From: Marinobacter sp. THAF197a | GTDB lineage: Bacteria; Pseudomonadota; Gammaproteobacteria; Pseudomonadales; Oleiphilaceae | Assembly (NCBI RefSeq): GCF_009363275.1 | Contig: NZ_CP045324.1 | Coordinates: 3,348,001-3,412,000, forward strand | Direction: 5' to 3' | DNA length: 64,000 nt | Made by a program: the position numbers and the translations under genes | Notes under the pieces: model-generated | The model's database searches: none | What the model saw: the letters and a program-made list of their open reading frames with translations, nothing else | What the model was told of the DNA's origin: nothing | Shown here: positions 53,722 to 62,522 of the stretch, piece by piece | How the letters are laid out: each line of letters opens with the position of its first letter | How positions within the stretch are numbered: the stretch's first letter is position 1

Positions 53722-54552
53722 ATGTTCAAAAATTCTCTGACTAAAAATGCCCGTGCAGTCATCACTGGCGCTGGCAGCGGCATCGGCAAAGCGCTGGCAC
53801 TGGAGCTCGCCCGGCGCGGGGGCCTTGTGGTGTGCTCTGACATCAACCTGGACGCCGCGGAACAAACCGCCAGCGAAGTCCGCCGCCTCGGTGGCCAGGC
53901 ATGGGCGGTCGCCTGTGATGTCAGCAAGCTGGAACAGGTGCAGGCGCTGGCTGATAAAGCCGACGAGTTGCTGCCGGAACCGGTCAACCTGGTGATTAAC
54001 AACGCGGGCGTTGGCGTGGGCGGTAAAACCATTGGCGAAACGTCTATCGAAGACTGGGAGTGGACGGTCAACATCAACCTGTGGGGCGTGGTCTATGGCT
54101 GCCATGTATTCGCGCCCCGGCTGCGCCTGCAGGAGCAGGCCGGCATTATCAATGTGGCCTCAACCGCCAGCTTCTCCGCAGCGCCGCTTATGGGGCCATA
54201 TAACGCCACCAAAGCGGCCGCGCTGGCGATATCAGAAACCCTGGCGGCGGAACTCTCCGGCACCGGCGTCAGCGTCACCGCACTGTGCCCTACCCTCGTG
54301 AAAACCAACATCTCGGCCAACGGCCGCATACAGGGCGAATCCAATGACCTGTTTAACCGGCTGATGGACCGCATCGGCATGTCCGCCGACAAGGTTGCTC
54401 GCATGGCTCTGGATGGCCTGGATAACAAACAGCTGTACGTCATGCCACAGGTCGATGCCCGCATGATCTGGCGAATCAAACGTCTGCTGCCGAATTCCTA
54501 TGCCGCGATCACGGGGCTTATTAATCGCCGGATGACGTCCAAGTTCGTCTGA
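53722..54552 (+). CDS. Short-chain dehydrogenase/reductase
   Basis: A 276-residue classical SDR: ITGAGSGIGKALALELARRG (first 20 of the cofactor region, from about residue 14), NNAGVGVGG near 91, Ser in STASFSA and YNATKAA for Tyr-Lys catalysis, and a C-terminal LPNSYAAITGLINRRM tail. The start is set by the ATG at 53722; the longer upstream frame runs antisense to tetR. It heads the row SDR, di-iron protein, Baeyer-Villiger monooxygenase and may oxidise an alcohol or reduce a ketone in that pathway. Confidence 0.88.
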   Translation: MFKNSLTKNARAVITGAGSGIGKALALELARRGGLVVCSDINLDAAEQTASEVRRLGGQAWAVACDVSKLEQVQALADKADELLPEPVNLVINNAGVGVGGKTIGETSIEDWEWTVNINLWGVVYGCHVFAPRLRLQEQAGIINVASTASFSAAPLMGPYNATKAAALAISETLAAELSGTGVSVTALCPTLVKTNISANGRIQGESNDLFNRLMDRIGMSADKVARMALDGLDNKQLYVMPQVDARMIWRIKRLLPNSYAAITGLINRRMTSKFV

Positions 54553-54591
54553 TGACAGGCCTTAACCCTCCCCACAAGCCAGGAGACTGAC

Positions 54592-55518
54592 ATGGCAAAG
54601 ATTGATCTCGATAACATGCTGGAAAAGATCAAAAACACTCAGTGGAGCCTGTCGGATGTCGACTGGGATGCTCCGGGCGCTGAGCTGATTACCCCTGAAC
54701 AGTGGCCAAAACTGAAGGCTTTCATGGCAGACCTTATGTGGATCGAGCACGTGGGTGCCAGGGCCTTTGCCGCCATGGCCAAGAAAGCGCCCGACGACAC
54801 CCTGCGCCAGATTTACACCTATTTCCACGCCGAAGAACAGCGCCACGCCAACGCCGAAATGGCCTTAATGAAACGCTGGGGCATGCTGGAAGATGGCGAA
54901 TTGCCGGAGCCAAACAATAACCTGAGGCTAGTCATTGAGTGGCTGGACAGGTTTGCCGATGATCAGCCGGTCTATGTGCTGGGCACCGTGGTACCCATGC
55001 TGGAAATTGCGCTCGACGGCGCACTGTGCAAGTTCCTCCTCGATACGGTAGACGACCCGGTGTGCCATCAAGCCTTCGAACTGATTAATGGCGATGAGGC
55101 CCGCCACCTTGGCGTGGGTTTCACCGTGATGGAAATGCAGGGCCATGGCAAAACCTATATCGAGCTTATACGGATGACCGCGCAGCTGATGGACCCGAGG
55201 CTGATCTTGGGCATTGCCTCTTATTTTCCGCTGCTTAACAAGATGCGGGACAACATTGTCGAAATGGGCTTGCCTGAGGAAAAGCTGTACGAAGCCATGC
55301 GCAAGTTCGAGAAGATCGGAGGGCGCACCGGGGACGGCCGAAGGAACCCCTGGTTCCAGATCATCAAGCACCACGGCAGGTTCGTGGTCGACCGAAAAAA
55401 ACGCTTCTACCACGCGCCCATTGATGCCCTGGTGAAGGTGGCCGACGTCATCCCAAGAAAGGCGTTTCCGGCCGTACCCAGCTGGGTCAAAGAGATTACC
55501 TACCACCCGACCGCCTGA
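54592..55518 (+). CDS. Ferritin-like di-iron protein (oxygenase-like)
   Basis: A 308-residue helical protein of which about 45-180 is a ferritin-like bundle. The full carboxylate di-iron set is visible: Glu52 (MWIEHVG), Glu82-x2-His85 (HAEEQRHAN), Glu138 (VPMLEIALDG) and Glu169-x2-His172 (GDEARHLGVG). This fits the R2-like or AurF-like oxygenase group rather than a storage ferritin. I cannot name the substrate. Lies 39 bases after the SDR and 22 before the monooxygenase; AGGAGA precedes the ATG. Confidence 0.75.
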   Translation: MAKIDLDNMLEKIKNTQWSLSDVDWDAPGAELITPEQWPKLKAFMADLMWIEHVGARAFAAMAKKAPDDTLRQIYTYFHAEEQRHANAEMALMKRWGMLEDGELPEPNNNLRLVIEWLDRFADDQPVYVLGTVVPMLEIALDGALCKFLLDTVDDPVCHQAFELINGDEARHLGVGFTVMEMQGHGKTYIELIRMTAQLMDPRLILGIASYFPLLNKMRDNIVEMGLPEEKLYEAMRKFEKIGGRTGDGRRNPWFQIIKHHGRFVVDRKKRFYHAPIDALVKVADVIPRKAFPAVPSWVKEITYHPTA

Positions 55519-55540
55519 CCACCGTTTACGAGATTACCTG

Positions 55541-57049
55541 ATGAAGAACAACCAAGCGCTTCCTCAACAGCAGTCGCCTGCCGACGCATTGATCATTGGG
55601 GCCGGCTTTGCCGGCCTGGGCACCGCCATTCGCCTGCAACAGCAGGGCATTCGCAACATCACCATTCTGGAGCGATCAGACGATGTTGGAGGCACCTGGC
55701 GAGACAATCAGTATCCGGGAGCTGCCTGTGATATTCCCTCCAATCTCTATTCTTTCTCGTTCGCCCAGAACCCGAACTGGTCCCGTAGTTTTTCAGGAAG
55801 CCAGGAGATTCTGGAATACATTCATCATCTGGTGAATCACTTCAACCTTCGGCAATACATCCGGTTCAACCAGAATGTCAGCAACCTGGCCTGGGACCAG
55901 GACAAGGGCCTCTGGCAGGCAACGACCACGGATGGCGATGTGTTTTCAGGGCGCACCGCAGTGATGGCCCAGGGGCCGCTTTCCAACCCCGGTTGGCCCG
56001 GTATCGCCGGCCTGGACGAGTTTGAGGGCAAGAAGATACACAGCGCCGCCTGGGATCACGATTACGACCTGAAGGGAAAGCGCATCGCGGTGATCGGCAC
56101 GGGTGCCAGCGCCATACAGATCGTACCGGAGCTGGCCAAATGCGCCGGCAAGCTGACGGTATTTCAGCGCACTCCGCCGTGGATCATGCCACGGCCGGAC
56201 TTCACCACACCGGACTGGAACAAGACGCTGTTCCGCAAAGCGCCCGTGAGTCAGACCGCCGTCCGCAAGGCACTCTATCTGGCCCATGAGTCCATGGCCT
56301 TGGCGGTCATCTGGAACTCGCCGCTGACCCGTTTTGCCGAACGCCTCGGGCGGTGGCACTTGCGCAAACAGGTGCCAGATCGCTGGCTACGCCGGCAACT
56401 GACCCCGGACTATCGCCTGGGCTGCAAGCGCATTCTGGTTTCCAACGACTACTACCCGGCCCTGCAGAAACCGAACACCAAGTTGATTACCTGGCCGATA
56501 GACCGGATAAGCCAACACGGCATCCGCACCGTGGAGGGCATCGAACACCAGTTCGACTGCATTGTGTTTGCCACCGGCTTCGAGGTGAGTAACGCAGGTA
56601 CACCGTTCCCGATTACCGGCATCGACGGACGGTCACTGAATGAAGAATGGAACCGAGGCGCCCAGGCGTACAAGAGCATCAACGTGTCGGGCTACCCCAA
56701 TCTGTTTTTTACCTTTGGGCCAAACTCCGGACCAGGCCATAACTCTGCACTGGTCTATATGGAATCCCAGATGGATTACATCGTCCGGAGCATTCGCACC
56801 ATCAAGAGCCTCAAGCTCAAAGCCCTGGATGTTCGGCAATCGGCGCAGGACGACCACAACCGAAGCATCCAGAGCCGGCTGGCCAAAACCAACTGGAATT
56901 CCGGATGCCAGAGTTGGTACCTCACCGAGGATGGATTCAACGCGACGATGTACCCCGGCTTCGCAACACAATACGCGAAGCAGATGGCCGATCTGGAACT
57001 GAAGGATTATCGCCTGCTGGCAGAAGAGGCCGCGAGCGAGACCGTTTAA
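55541..57049 (+). CDS. Baeyer-Villiger / flavin-containing monooxygenase
   Basis: A 502-residue FAD- and NADPH-binding monooxygenase. The FAD motif GAGFAGLG is at 20-27, the Baeyer-Villiger fingerprint FEGKKIHSAAWD at 161-172 fits FxGxxxHxxxWD exactly, and the NADPH motif GTGASA is at 187-192; ATGFE is near the C-terminal third. It inserts oxygen next to a ketone to give an ester or lactone. Last gene of the TetR-linked group; its stop overlaps the convergent symporter by four bases. Confidence 0.9.
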   Translation: MKNNQALPQQQSPADALIIGAGFAGLGTAIRLQQQGIRNITILERSDDVGGTWRDNQYPGAACDIPSNLYSFSFAQNPNWSRSFSGSQEILEYIHHLVNHFNLRQYIRFNQNVSNLAWDQDKGLWQATTTDGDVFSGRTAVMAQGPLSNPGWPGIAGLDEFEGKKIHSAAWDHDYDLKGKRIAVIGTGASAIQIVPELAKCAGKLTVFQRTPPWIMPRPDFTTPDWNKTLFRKAPVSQTAVRKALYLAHESMALAVIWNSPLTRFAERLGRWHLRKQVPDRWLRRQLTPDYRLGCKRILVSNDYYPALQKPNTKLITWPIDRISQHGIRTVEGIEHQFDCIVFATGFEVSNAGTPFPITGIDGRSLNEEWNRGAQAYKSINVSGYPNLFFTFGPNSGPGHNSALVYMESQMDYIVRSIRTIKSLKLKALDVRQSAQDDHNRSIQSRLAKTNWNSGCQSWYLTEDGFNATMYPGFATQYAKQMADLELKDYRLLAEEAASETV

Positions 57050-58446
57050 GGCCGCCCGACAGCCTCCTGAACCCCGGCACCCGGATACAACCACGCAATC
57101 AGCAAACTGACCAGGCTTGATGCCAGCAAGGCGCCAAGGAACGGCGCCAGCGTTGGAATGCTGTCCGGAAAACTCGCCGCCAGTGCACCGGCGGTGAAGC
57201 TCCCCTGGCTCACCCAGCCGGGAAGCACGGCACCGAGCAACCCTGCTACGCCACCGGCCACCGCAGCCAGCGGCGACATACGGCGCCACAATCCCAGCAA
57301 GACCGGCACCACAATCGCCGCACAGAGCAAGTCTGCGATCAGGAACAGCCGCAGCACTGAGAAGCCCTGAAGGGCCACCCACACCACCGGCACCATCAGT
57401 ATCACCGTTGCCCAGCGGGCGGCGCGCACGGACAGGCCGCGCCTTCCCGAACTGGCCACCGCCATGGAAGCAATGGCGTTCTGCAAGGTATCGACACTGG
57501 ATGCCACCAGCGTCACGGCCAGAACCAACGCCGGCAAAGCAAGCCAGGCCGGTGCGGCGGAGAGTAATGCGAAGAATGGAATGGGAGGCTCGCCCAGCGG
57601 TAACCCATGCATGGCCGCCAGCATCCCCAGGCCGCCAATGGCCATGACCACCAGGAAGGTGCTGACGCCGCCCAACCCCGCGCCGCGCCCAAGGGCACGG
57701 TCCGTTTCAGCAGCCCACACCCGCTGCCAATACCCTTGATGAAACAGGTTCGCGGCGGTCACCGCAATCACCAGAGTGAGCGCGACAGAAATCGCACTGC
57801 CAACCGGCACCGAAGGCATGACCGCCTCCGTTGGCATGGAAGGCAGCCAGTACCAGGCCACGCCACCCACAAGCAGCAACAGGGCCAACAACAACCAGGC
57901 CTGCCAACGGTCCGTAGCCAGGCTCGCCCTCAAGCCGCCGACAGAGGTATAAATCAGTGTGACCAGCGCCACACCGAGAATCACCAAAGCGGGCGGCACA
58001 TCGGAAAGCAGCGCGGCAATGGCGCCGATAGCGGTGAGTTCGGCCGCCAGGAAACACGCCATGTAGGCTACCGACACCAACGACACCCAGCGTCTTACCC
58101 CGGCGCCATAGCAAGCCTCGGCGAACTCGCCGATACTCCGGCCTGCCGGTAACCGCTTACGGATGGCAGGACCATAGAACCCCAGCACCAGAAACGGTAA
58201 CGCAGAGCCAACCGCATAACCCGCCAGCGCCACAGGCCCTACAAACGCGCCAATTTCCGGTGGCGCAAAAAGAATCCACGCCCCCATGCCGGAAGCAAGG
58301 AACGACAGCCCGATGGCCTGTGCACTCTGAGAATTTCGGGCGGTAACATAGTCATCCAGCAGACCATCCGCCCGCCGTGCCCGCAGGCCAAGAACAGCAA
58401 ACCCGAGGAGCGCCGCGCTGAGCACGGCAACCGTTAGATAGAACAA
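57046..58446 (-). CDS. thiV: Sodium:solute symporter under TPP riboswitch (ThiV-like)
   Basis: A 466-residue SSS-family transporter with about 13 membrane segments; GRSIGEFAEACYG and YTSVGGLRASLATDRWQ (loop 4-5 signature) are clear. A TPP riboswitch directly upstream shows thiamine control, so it probably takes up thiamine or a precursor, as predicted for SSS proteins named ThiV. The start is TTG at 58446, nine bases after the GGAGG embedded in the riboswitch. The C-terminus is antisense to the monooxygenase by four bases. Confidence 0.8.
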   Translation of the reverse strand: MFYLTVAVLSAALLGFAVLGLRARRADGLLDDYVTARNSQSAQAIGLSFLASGMGAWILFAPPEIGAFVGPVALAGYAVGSALPFLVLGFYGPAIRKRLPAGRSIGEFAEACYGAGVRRWVSLVSVAYMACFLAAELTAIGAIAALLSDVPPALVILGVALVTLIYTSVGGLRASLATDRWQAWLLLALLLLVGGVAWYWLPSMPTEAVMPSVPVGSAISVALTLVIAVTAANLFHQGYWQRVWAAETDRALGRGAGLGGVSTFLVVMAIGGLGMLAAMHGLPLGEPPIPFFALLSAAPAWLALPALVLAVTLVASSVDTLQNAIASMAVASSGRRGLSVRAARWATVILMVPVVWVALQGFSVLRLFLIADLLCAAIVVPVLLGLWRRMSPLAAVAGGVAGLLGAVLPGWVSQGSFTAGALAASFPDSIPTLAPFLGALLASSLVSLLIAWLYPGAGVQEAVGRP

Positions 58447-58448
58447 GT

Positions 58449-58543
58449 CGCACTTCCTCCGCCGGTATTAACCGGATCAGGTTCCAGGGTCGGCGCTTGG
58501 CCCTCTCAGCCCCCGCATCGGCGGTGGGACTCCCCTGGCGACG
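58449..58543 (-). ncRNA. TPP riboswitch (THI element)
   Basis: Reading leftward: GGGGAGT near 58535, the pyrimidine-sensing GCTGAGAGGG, then GACCC, GAACCTGATCCGGTTAATA and CCGGCGGAGGAAG. This order and the conserved CTGAGA and ACCTGATC are the THI element. The ribosome site GGAGG lies in its 3' arm, so ligand binding would block translation of the symporter. Confidence 0.95.
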
Positions 58544-58560
58544 AGTAAATGAAATGTTAA

Positions 58561-58588
58561 GCCAACTGTTGGATTATCAACAGTTGGC
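58561..58588 (-). terminator. Hairpin between the amino acid carrier and the riboswitch
   Basis: GCCAACTGTTG and CAACAGTTGGC form a perfect 11-bp stem around six bases, followed on the minus strand by TTAACATTTCATTT. It lies 61 bases past the stop of the upstream transporter and isolates the riboswitch transcript. Confidence 0.7.
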
Positions 58589-58649
58589 AGGCACGAGTGT
58601 AAAACCGATACTACTCGCTTACAACGGTCACGGGGACAGCCTGACTGAT

Positions 58650-59882
58650 TCAGTACGCCAGTACCGGCAACCACCCGGCCAGTCCCATGAAGTGGAACAA
58701 TACTGTCACCACACCGAAAACCAGCACCAGTGCGATAGCTGCCTGCCCACCCGGCGCCCTGAAGCCAACATCCCCACCTGCCAACGTTCGTGATTTACGG
58801 GCCAGAAGCGCGGGAATGATACAAGCCCACACAGCCGCTGCAGCACCGGCATAGCCGATAGCGAGCACGAAGCCGAAAGGGAACAGCAGTGACAGTACTA
58901 GCGGTGGCATAAAGGTGATTGCCCAGGTTTTGGTGCGGCCCTTTCGGTCGTTCGTGAAACCGAACAAGTCAGCCATGAAATCGAAGGTTCCCAGCCCGAC
59001 ACCGACAAAGGATGAGAGTATTGCCGCTGCAGAAAATGCGCTGATGGTGTTCGCCACCCGCTCCGAATCGATGGCAGACCCAAGGGCCGCCAACAGAGCA
59101 TCCACGTTACCACCCTGGGCAACGACCGGCCCGAAATCCGCGCGGGGCAGATTGCCGAAAATGCTTACCAACCAGGCGAGATAAAATGCCAGCGCAATCG
59201 AAGTGCCACCGAGAATCGCCTTCTGCGCCTTTCTCTCCTCGCCATAATAGGCCCGCATCGAAGCAACGGAATGGTGGTAGCCAAAAGACGTCAGCGCCAC
59301 CGGCAACAAAGCCAGAGCATAGGGCGCATAGTGGCCCTGCTGGCTAGCAGTATCGTACAGAACACTGAAATCAATTCGGGCGGCAAGGCCGGATACCCCC
59401 AGCACAAAGCTCAGCAACATAAAGGTAACCAGCACCACCGACAGCCGATCCACCGCCCGGGTTGAATGCCAGACCACCAGAGAAAACACCGCAACAAAGG
59501 CAACCGAGGCCAGCTTGCTGCTGAGCCCGGTCACACCCTGAATAATCAGCCCGGATGATGTGATGTAGGCATAAAGCAGAATACCGCCAACAAAGTAGAC
59601 CATCAGGTTACTGAAAACATTCACTCGCGGCCCAAGCATGGCTTTGGTGACGGTATTGAACGACGCCCTCAGGTCATGGTGTTTCAGCGCCTCCAGCAGC
59701 ATCCAGCCGGATAGCGTCATCACCACCATGGTGAGCAGCAATGCAAAGCTGGACCACAAAGTCCAGGCGCCGGCTCCGGAGCTGGGCAAGCCAAGCATGC
59801 CAGCCCCAACACAAACGCTGGCGATAATACAGGCGCCTCCAATCGCGGAGGGCGTGCGCGCGGAGGCGACGCTTTCTTCCAT
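58650..59882 (-). CDS. Aromatic amino acid permease (HAAAP family)
   Basis: A 410-residue protein with 11 membrane segments. IGGACIIASVCVGAGMLGLP at about 14-33 and TSFGYHHSVASM near 200 are typical of TyrP/Mtr/TnaB carriers for tyrosine and tryptophan with protons. Substrate is not decided. The ribosome site is weak. Terminated by the hairpin at 58561-58588. Confidence 0.88.
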   Translation of the reverse strand: MEESVASARTPSAIGGACIIASVCVGAGMLGLPSSGAGAWTLWSSFALLLTMVVMTLSGWMLLEALKHHDLRASFNTVTKAMLGPRVNVFSNLMVYFVGGILLYAYITSSGLIIQGVTGLSSKLASVAFVAVFSLVVWHSTRAVDRLSVVLVTFMLLSFVLGVSGLAARIDFSVLYDTASQQGHYAPYALALLPVALTSFGYHHSVASMRAYYGEERKAQKAILGGTSIALAFYLAWLVSIFGNLPRADFGPVVAQGGNVDALLAALGSAIDSERVANTISAFSAAAILSSFVGVGLGTFDFMADLFGFTNDRKGRTKTWAITFMPPLVLSLLFPFGFVLAIGYAGAAAAVWACIIPALLARKSRTLAGGDVGFRAPGGQAAIALVLVFGVVTVLFHFMGLAGWLPVLAY

Positions 59883-59999
59883 ATTTGAAGCCCAGTTACT
59901 ACAGCTTTAACGAATTTATCGGCCAGGCCAGGAAGGCCATACCATCGGGATGGCAGAGGGCCTTGGCAGGGTTTTCGCCGGGGTTTTCCAGCCGGAGAA

Positions 60000-60563
60000 T
60001 TAGCGCAAGGTCTTCAGTGCAGCGGCCCACTTGGCCAGTTCCGTCAGCATGGGAGACGCTGAACCGGTATGGTGCTGGGTCGGCTGGAATTTGCGATTGT
60101 CATCCAGCAACTCCCAGGGCATCTGCACCATCACGCTCTCAACCATCGGCATCATCTTCACCGTGGTGACCAGTTGCTTGGCCATTTGCGCAGAACGGAG
60201 GCCGCCGGAGACACCGCCGTAACTGACAAAGGCACAAGGCTTGTAATTCCACTCGTTGTAAACGTAGTTAATCGCATTCATGAACGACGGCGGCGGGCAG
60301 AAGTTGTATTCGGGAATCACAAACACGTAGGCATCTGCCTTGGCGACGCTCTCAGACCAGGCCTTGGTGTGGTCATGCTGGTACTGTTGCTGCCGGGGAT
60401 GGTTAGGTTCGTCATAAACCGGCAGGTTAAACTCCGCCAGGTCTACCAGCTCGCTGGCAAAGCTGCCCTGCTCGTTGGCAAAACCGTTAAACCATTCGGC
60501 GATGGATGGGCCAACACGGCCGGGGCGGGTGCTGCAGATGATGGTTTGTAGCTTGAGAGGCAT
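60000..60563 (-). CDS. NADPH-dependent FMN reductase-like flavoprotein
   Basis: A 187-residue flavodoxin-fold protein: TIICSTRPGRVGPSIAEWF binds the FMN phosphate, PEYNFCPPPSFMNAIN near 84-99 and SYGGVSGGLRSAQ near 114 surround the ring. It probably reduces FMN, quinones, azo dyes or chromate. AAAAGGAAT before 60563 decides the start. A 194-base spacer with nothing notable separates it from the HiuH-like gene. Confidence 0.9.
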   Translation of the reverse strand: MPLKLQTIICSTRPGRVGPSIAEWFNGFANEQGSFASELVDLAEFNLPVYDEPNHPRQQQYQHDHTKAWSESVAKADAYVFVIPEYNFCPPPSFMNAINYVYNEWNYKPCAFVSYGGVSGGLRSAQMAKQLVTTVKMMPMVESVMVQMPWELLDDNRKFQPTQHHTGSASPMLTELAKWAAALKTLR

Positions 60564-60757
60564 AGCAGGATTCCTTTTGCTTAATTGACAGACCGCCAAT
60601 GCAGTCCAGGCAAGATACCTGCCCGGACTGCATTCGTTGAGATAGCCATCAGTCTAGCGCCAGATGCCCACTGTGGGTAACAGAAGCTTTTGTCGCATTC
60701 ATTCAGTTTTACTGACTCACGGACTTAATACCCACCAGCACATCGCCAATCACATGA

Positions 60758-61168
60758 TCAATTACCACGATAGGTTGAGAATCCATAAGGGCTCAGCAGC
60801 AGCGGCACATGGTAGTGATCCAACGCGGCATCCATGGTGAAGACCACTGGGATTTCCGGGAAGAAGGTGCTGGTGTTCTGTTTTGCAAACCAGTCACCTG
60901 TTGCAAACACCACTCGGTAGGTTCCCTCAACCAGGCGTTCTCCATCCGGATACAACTCTCCAATACGGCCTTGTTCGTTGGTTACCGCCTGATTCAACTC
61001 AACCCACTGGCCGCTCTCTTTGCGCTCCAGGGTGACAGTCACATCCGGTGACGGCAGGCCGTTTTCGATATTCAGAACGTGCACGCTCAACGGGTTACCC
61101 GCCGCAAACGCCATGCTGGAAGTACCGGCAATCAACATACCCGCAACAACAGATTTCATAGAAAACAT
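60758..61168 (-). CDS. hiuH: Exported transthyretin-like / 5-hydroxyisourate hydrolase
   Basis: A 136-residue protein: signal peptide to about 22 (SMAFAAG), then LSVHVLNIENGLPSPDV with the active-site histidine, and the C-terminus YHVPLLLSPYGFSTYRGN, close to the diagnostic YRGS. Known enzymes hydrolyse 5-hydroxyisourate in uric acid breakdown; periplasmic forms exist. No other purine-degradation gene is near. GAGGAG supports the start at 61168. Twenty-two bases downstream of the HbpS-like gene. Confidence 0.88.
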   Translation of the reverse strand: MFSMKSVVAGMLIAGTSSMAFAAGNPLSVHVLNIENGLPSPDVTVTLERKESGQWVELNQAVTNEQGRIGELYPDGERLVEGTYRVVFATGDWFAKQNTSTFFPEIPVVFTMDAALDHYHVPLLLSPYGFSTYRGN

Positions 61169-61190
61169 ACTGTTTACTCCTCGAATGCAT

Positions 61191-61682
61191 TCAGTTTTTC
61201 AGGGTTTGGATAGCTGCAACAGCGCAGCCTTCATCAATGGCAGAACCACCGGCACCGGCTACGCCGATAGCTCCAATGACTTCGCCGCTCAACCGCACCG
61301 GCACTCCGCCACCGAGCAATAGAAGTTCGCTCACGGTCGCCAGGTTCTCGGATTCCGGATTGCCTCTGGCAATATTGGAGAGCTCACGACTGGCCGTTTT
61401 GGTGGACAGGGATGTAAATGCTTTGCGCTGGGCGGCCAGAGTATTGTGTGGCCCTATGTTGTCGTCTCGCTGGAGCGCGACGAGATTCCCACCACGATCT
61501 ACAACCGCCACCACTGCCGTTCGGTTATCGGCATGGCAGGCGTCCAACGTGGCCCCAATCAGATAGTTCGCAAGCTCCAGAGACATGTTCTGCTGATGCA
61601 GCGGCTCGGGCTCAGCAAGAGCTGCGCTGGATGCCAACACAAGTCCAGAGATCAGGCCTTTTCCTATTGTGTGTCTTTTCAT
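61191..61682 (-). CDS. Exported HbpS/GlcG-family protein
   Basis: A 163-residue protein with a signal peptide ending AALAEP and a GlcG/HbpS (DUF336) domain: AVVAVVDRGGNLVALQRDD at about 56-74 and VIGAIGVAGAGGSAIDEGCA near 136-155. Streptomyces HbpS binds heme and signals to the kinase SenS. GGAGAACACCC sets the start. It is divergent from a two-component system 159 bases away. Confidence 0.88.
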   Translation of the reverse strand: MKRHTIGKGLISGLVLASSAALAEPEPLHQQNMSLELANYLIGATLDACHADNRTAVVAVVDRGGNLVALQRDDNIGPHNTLAAQRKAFTSLSTKTASRELSNIARGNPESENLATVSELLLLGGGVPVRLSGEVIGAIGVAGAGGSAIDEGCAVAAIQTLKN

Positions 61683-61841
61683 TGGGTGTTCTCCGCTTCG
61701 GTTTCGTAGCGCAGAATGGACGACCAACGGGAACAGAATGCGAACAGCTTTATTAACTTTTATTCACTGAAATACAGCTTCGATTTCTCCAATCTTTCGT
61801 ACCCTGACGCAGTAATCTCGCGTCTGATTTCCGGAGGCCCG

Positions 61842-62522
61842 ATGCGTATTCTTGTCGTTGAAGACGAAGTGAAAGCAGCAGAATACCTGCGCAAAGGCCT
61901 CACGGAGTCTGGATACCTGGTGGAAGTCGCCAATACCGGGCTTGATGCAAGGCATTTGATCGAAGAGGAGAACTTCGATCTGGTCGTTATGGACATCATG
62001 CTTCCGCAACTGAATGGCTGGCAGTTACTGGAGCTTCTCAGGAAACGTTCCAACACGCCGGTCCTCTTCCTGACCGCCCGAGACTCAGTAGAAGATCGGG
62101 TTCGCGGCCTGGAATCAGGAGGCGACGACTACCTGGTCAAACCTTTTTCTTATGCGGAGTTTCTGGCGCGCGTTCGTTCGCTCTTGAGACGAGGCGGACC
62201 TACCAGGGAGCTGGACCATTTGGTGGTAGCAGACCTGGAGCTGGATTTAACAAGCCGCACAGTCACACGAGGCGGCAAAACCATAGCCCTTACCCCTCGG
62301 GAGTTTTCGCTTTTACACCTGCTACTTACCCATCAGGAACAGGTTCTGGCCAGAACCGATATTGCCACCCAGCTCTGGGACATGAACTTTGATAGCGACA
62401 CAAAAGTTGTCGACGTTGCGGTCAGGCGGCTGAGAGCAAAGGTTGATGATGGCTTTGCCTTGCGGCTTATCCATAACGTCCGGGGAGTCGGTTACGTCCT
62501 CAGGGCAGGGGCTCACTCGTGA
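61842..62522 (+). CDS. OmpR/CusR-type response regulator
   Basis: A 226-residue regulator: receiver with VVEDE at 5-9, phospho-acceptor Asp51 (VVMDIMLP) and Lys of VKPFSYAEF, then a winged-helix DNA-binding domain at about 130-224. It is closest in style to CusR/CopR metal regulators. CGGAGG precedes the ATG. Overlaps the kinase gene by four bases. Confidence 0.92.
   Translation: MRILVVEDEVKAAEYLRKGLTESGYLVEVANTGLDARHLIEEENFDLVVMDIMLPQLNGWQLLELLRKRSNTPVLFLTARDSVEDRVRGLESGGDDYLVKPFSYAEFLARVRSLLRRGGPTRELDHLVVADLELDLTSRTVTRGGKTIALTPREFSLLHLLLTHQEQVLARTDIATQLWDMNFDSDTKVVDVAVRRLRAKVDDGFALRLIHNVRGVGYVLRAGAHS

Noticed and set aside
59885..60169. 94-codon frame between the amino acid carrier and the FMN reductase
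   Set aside because: Antisense to the reductase, no family pattern.
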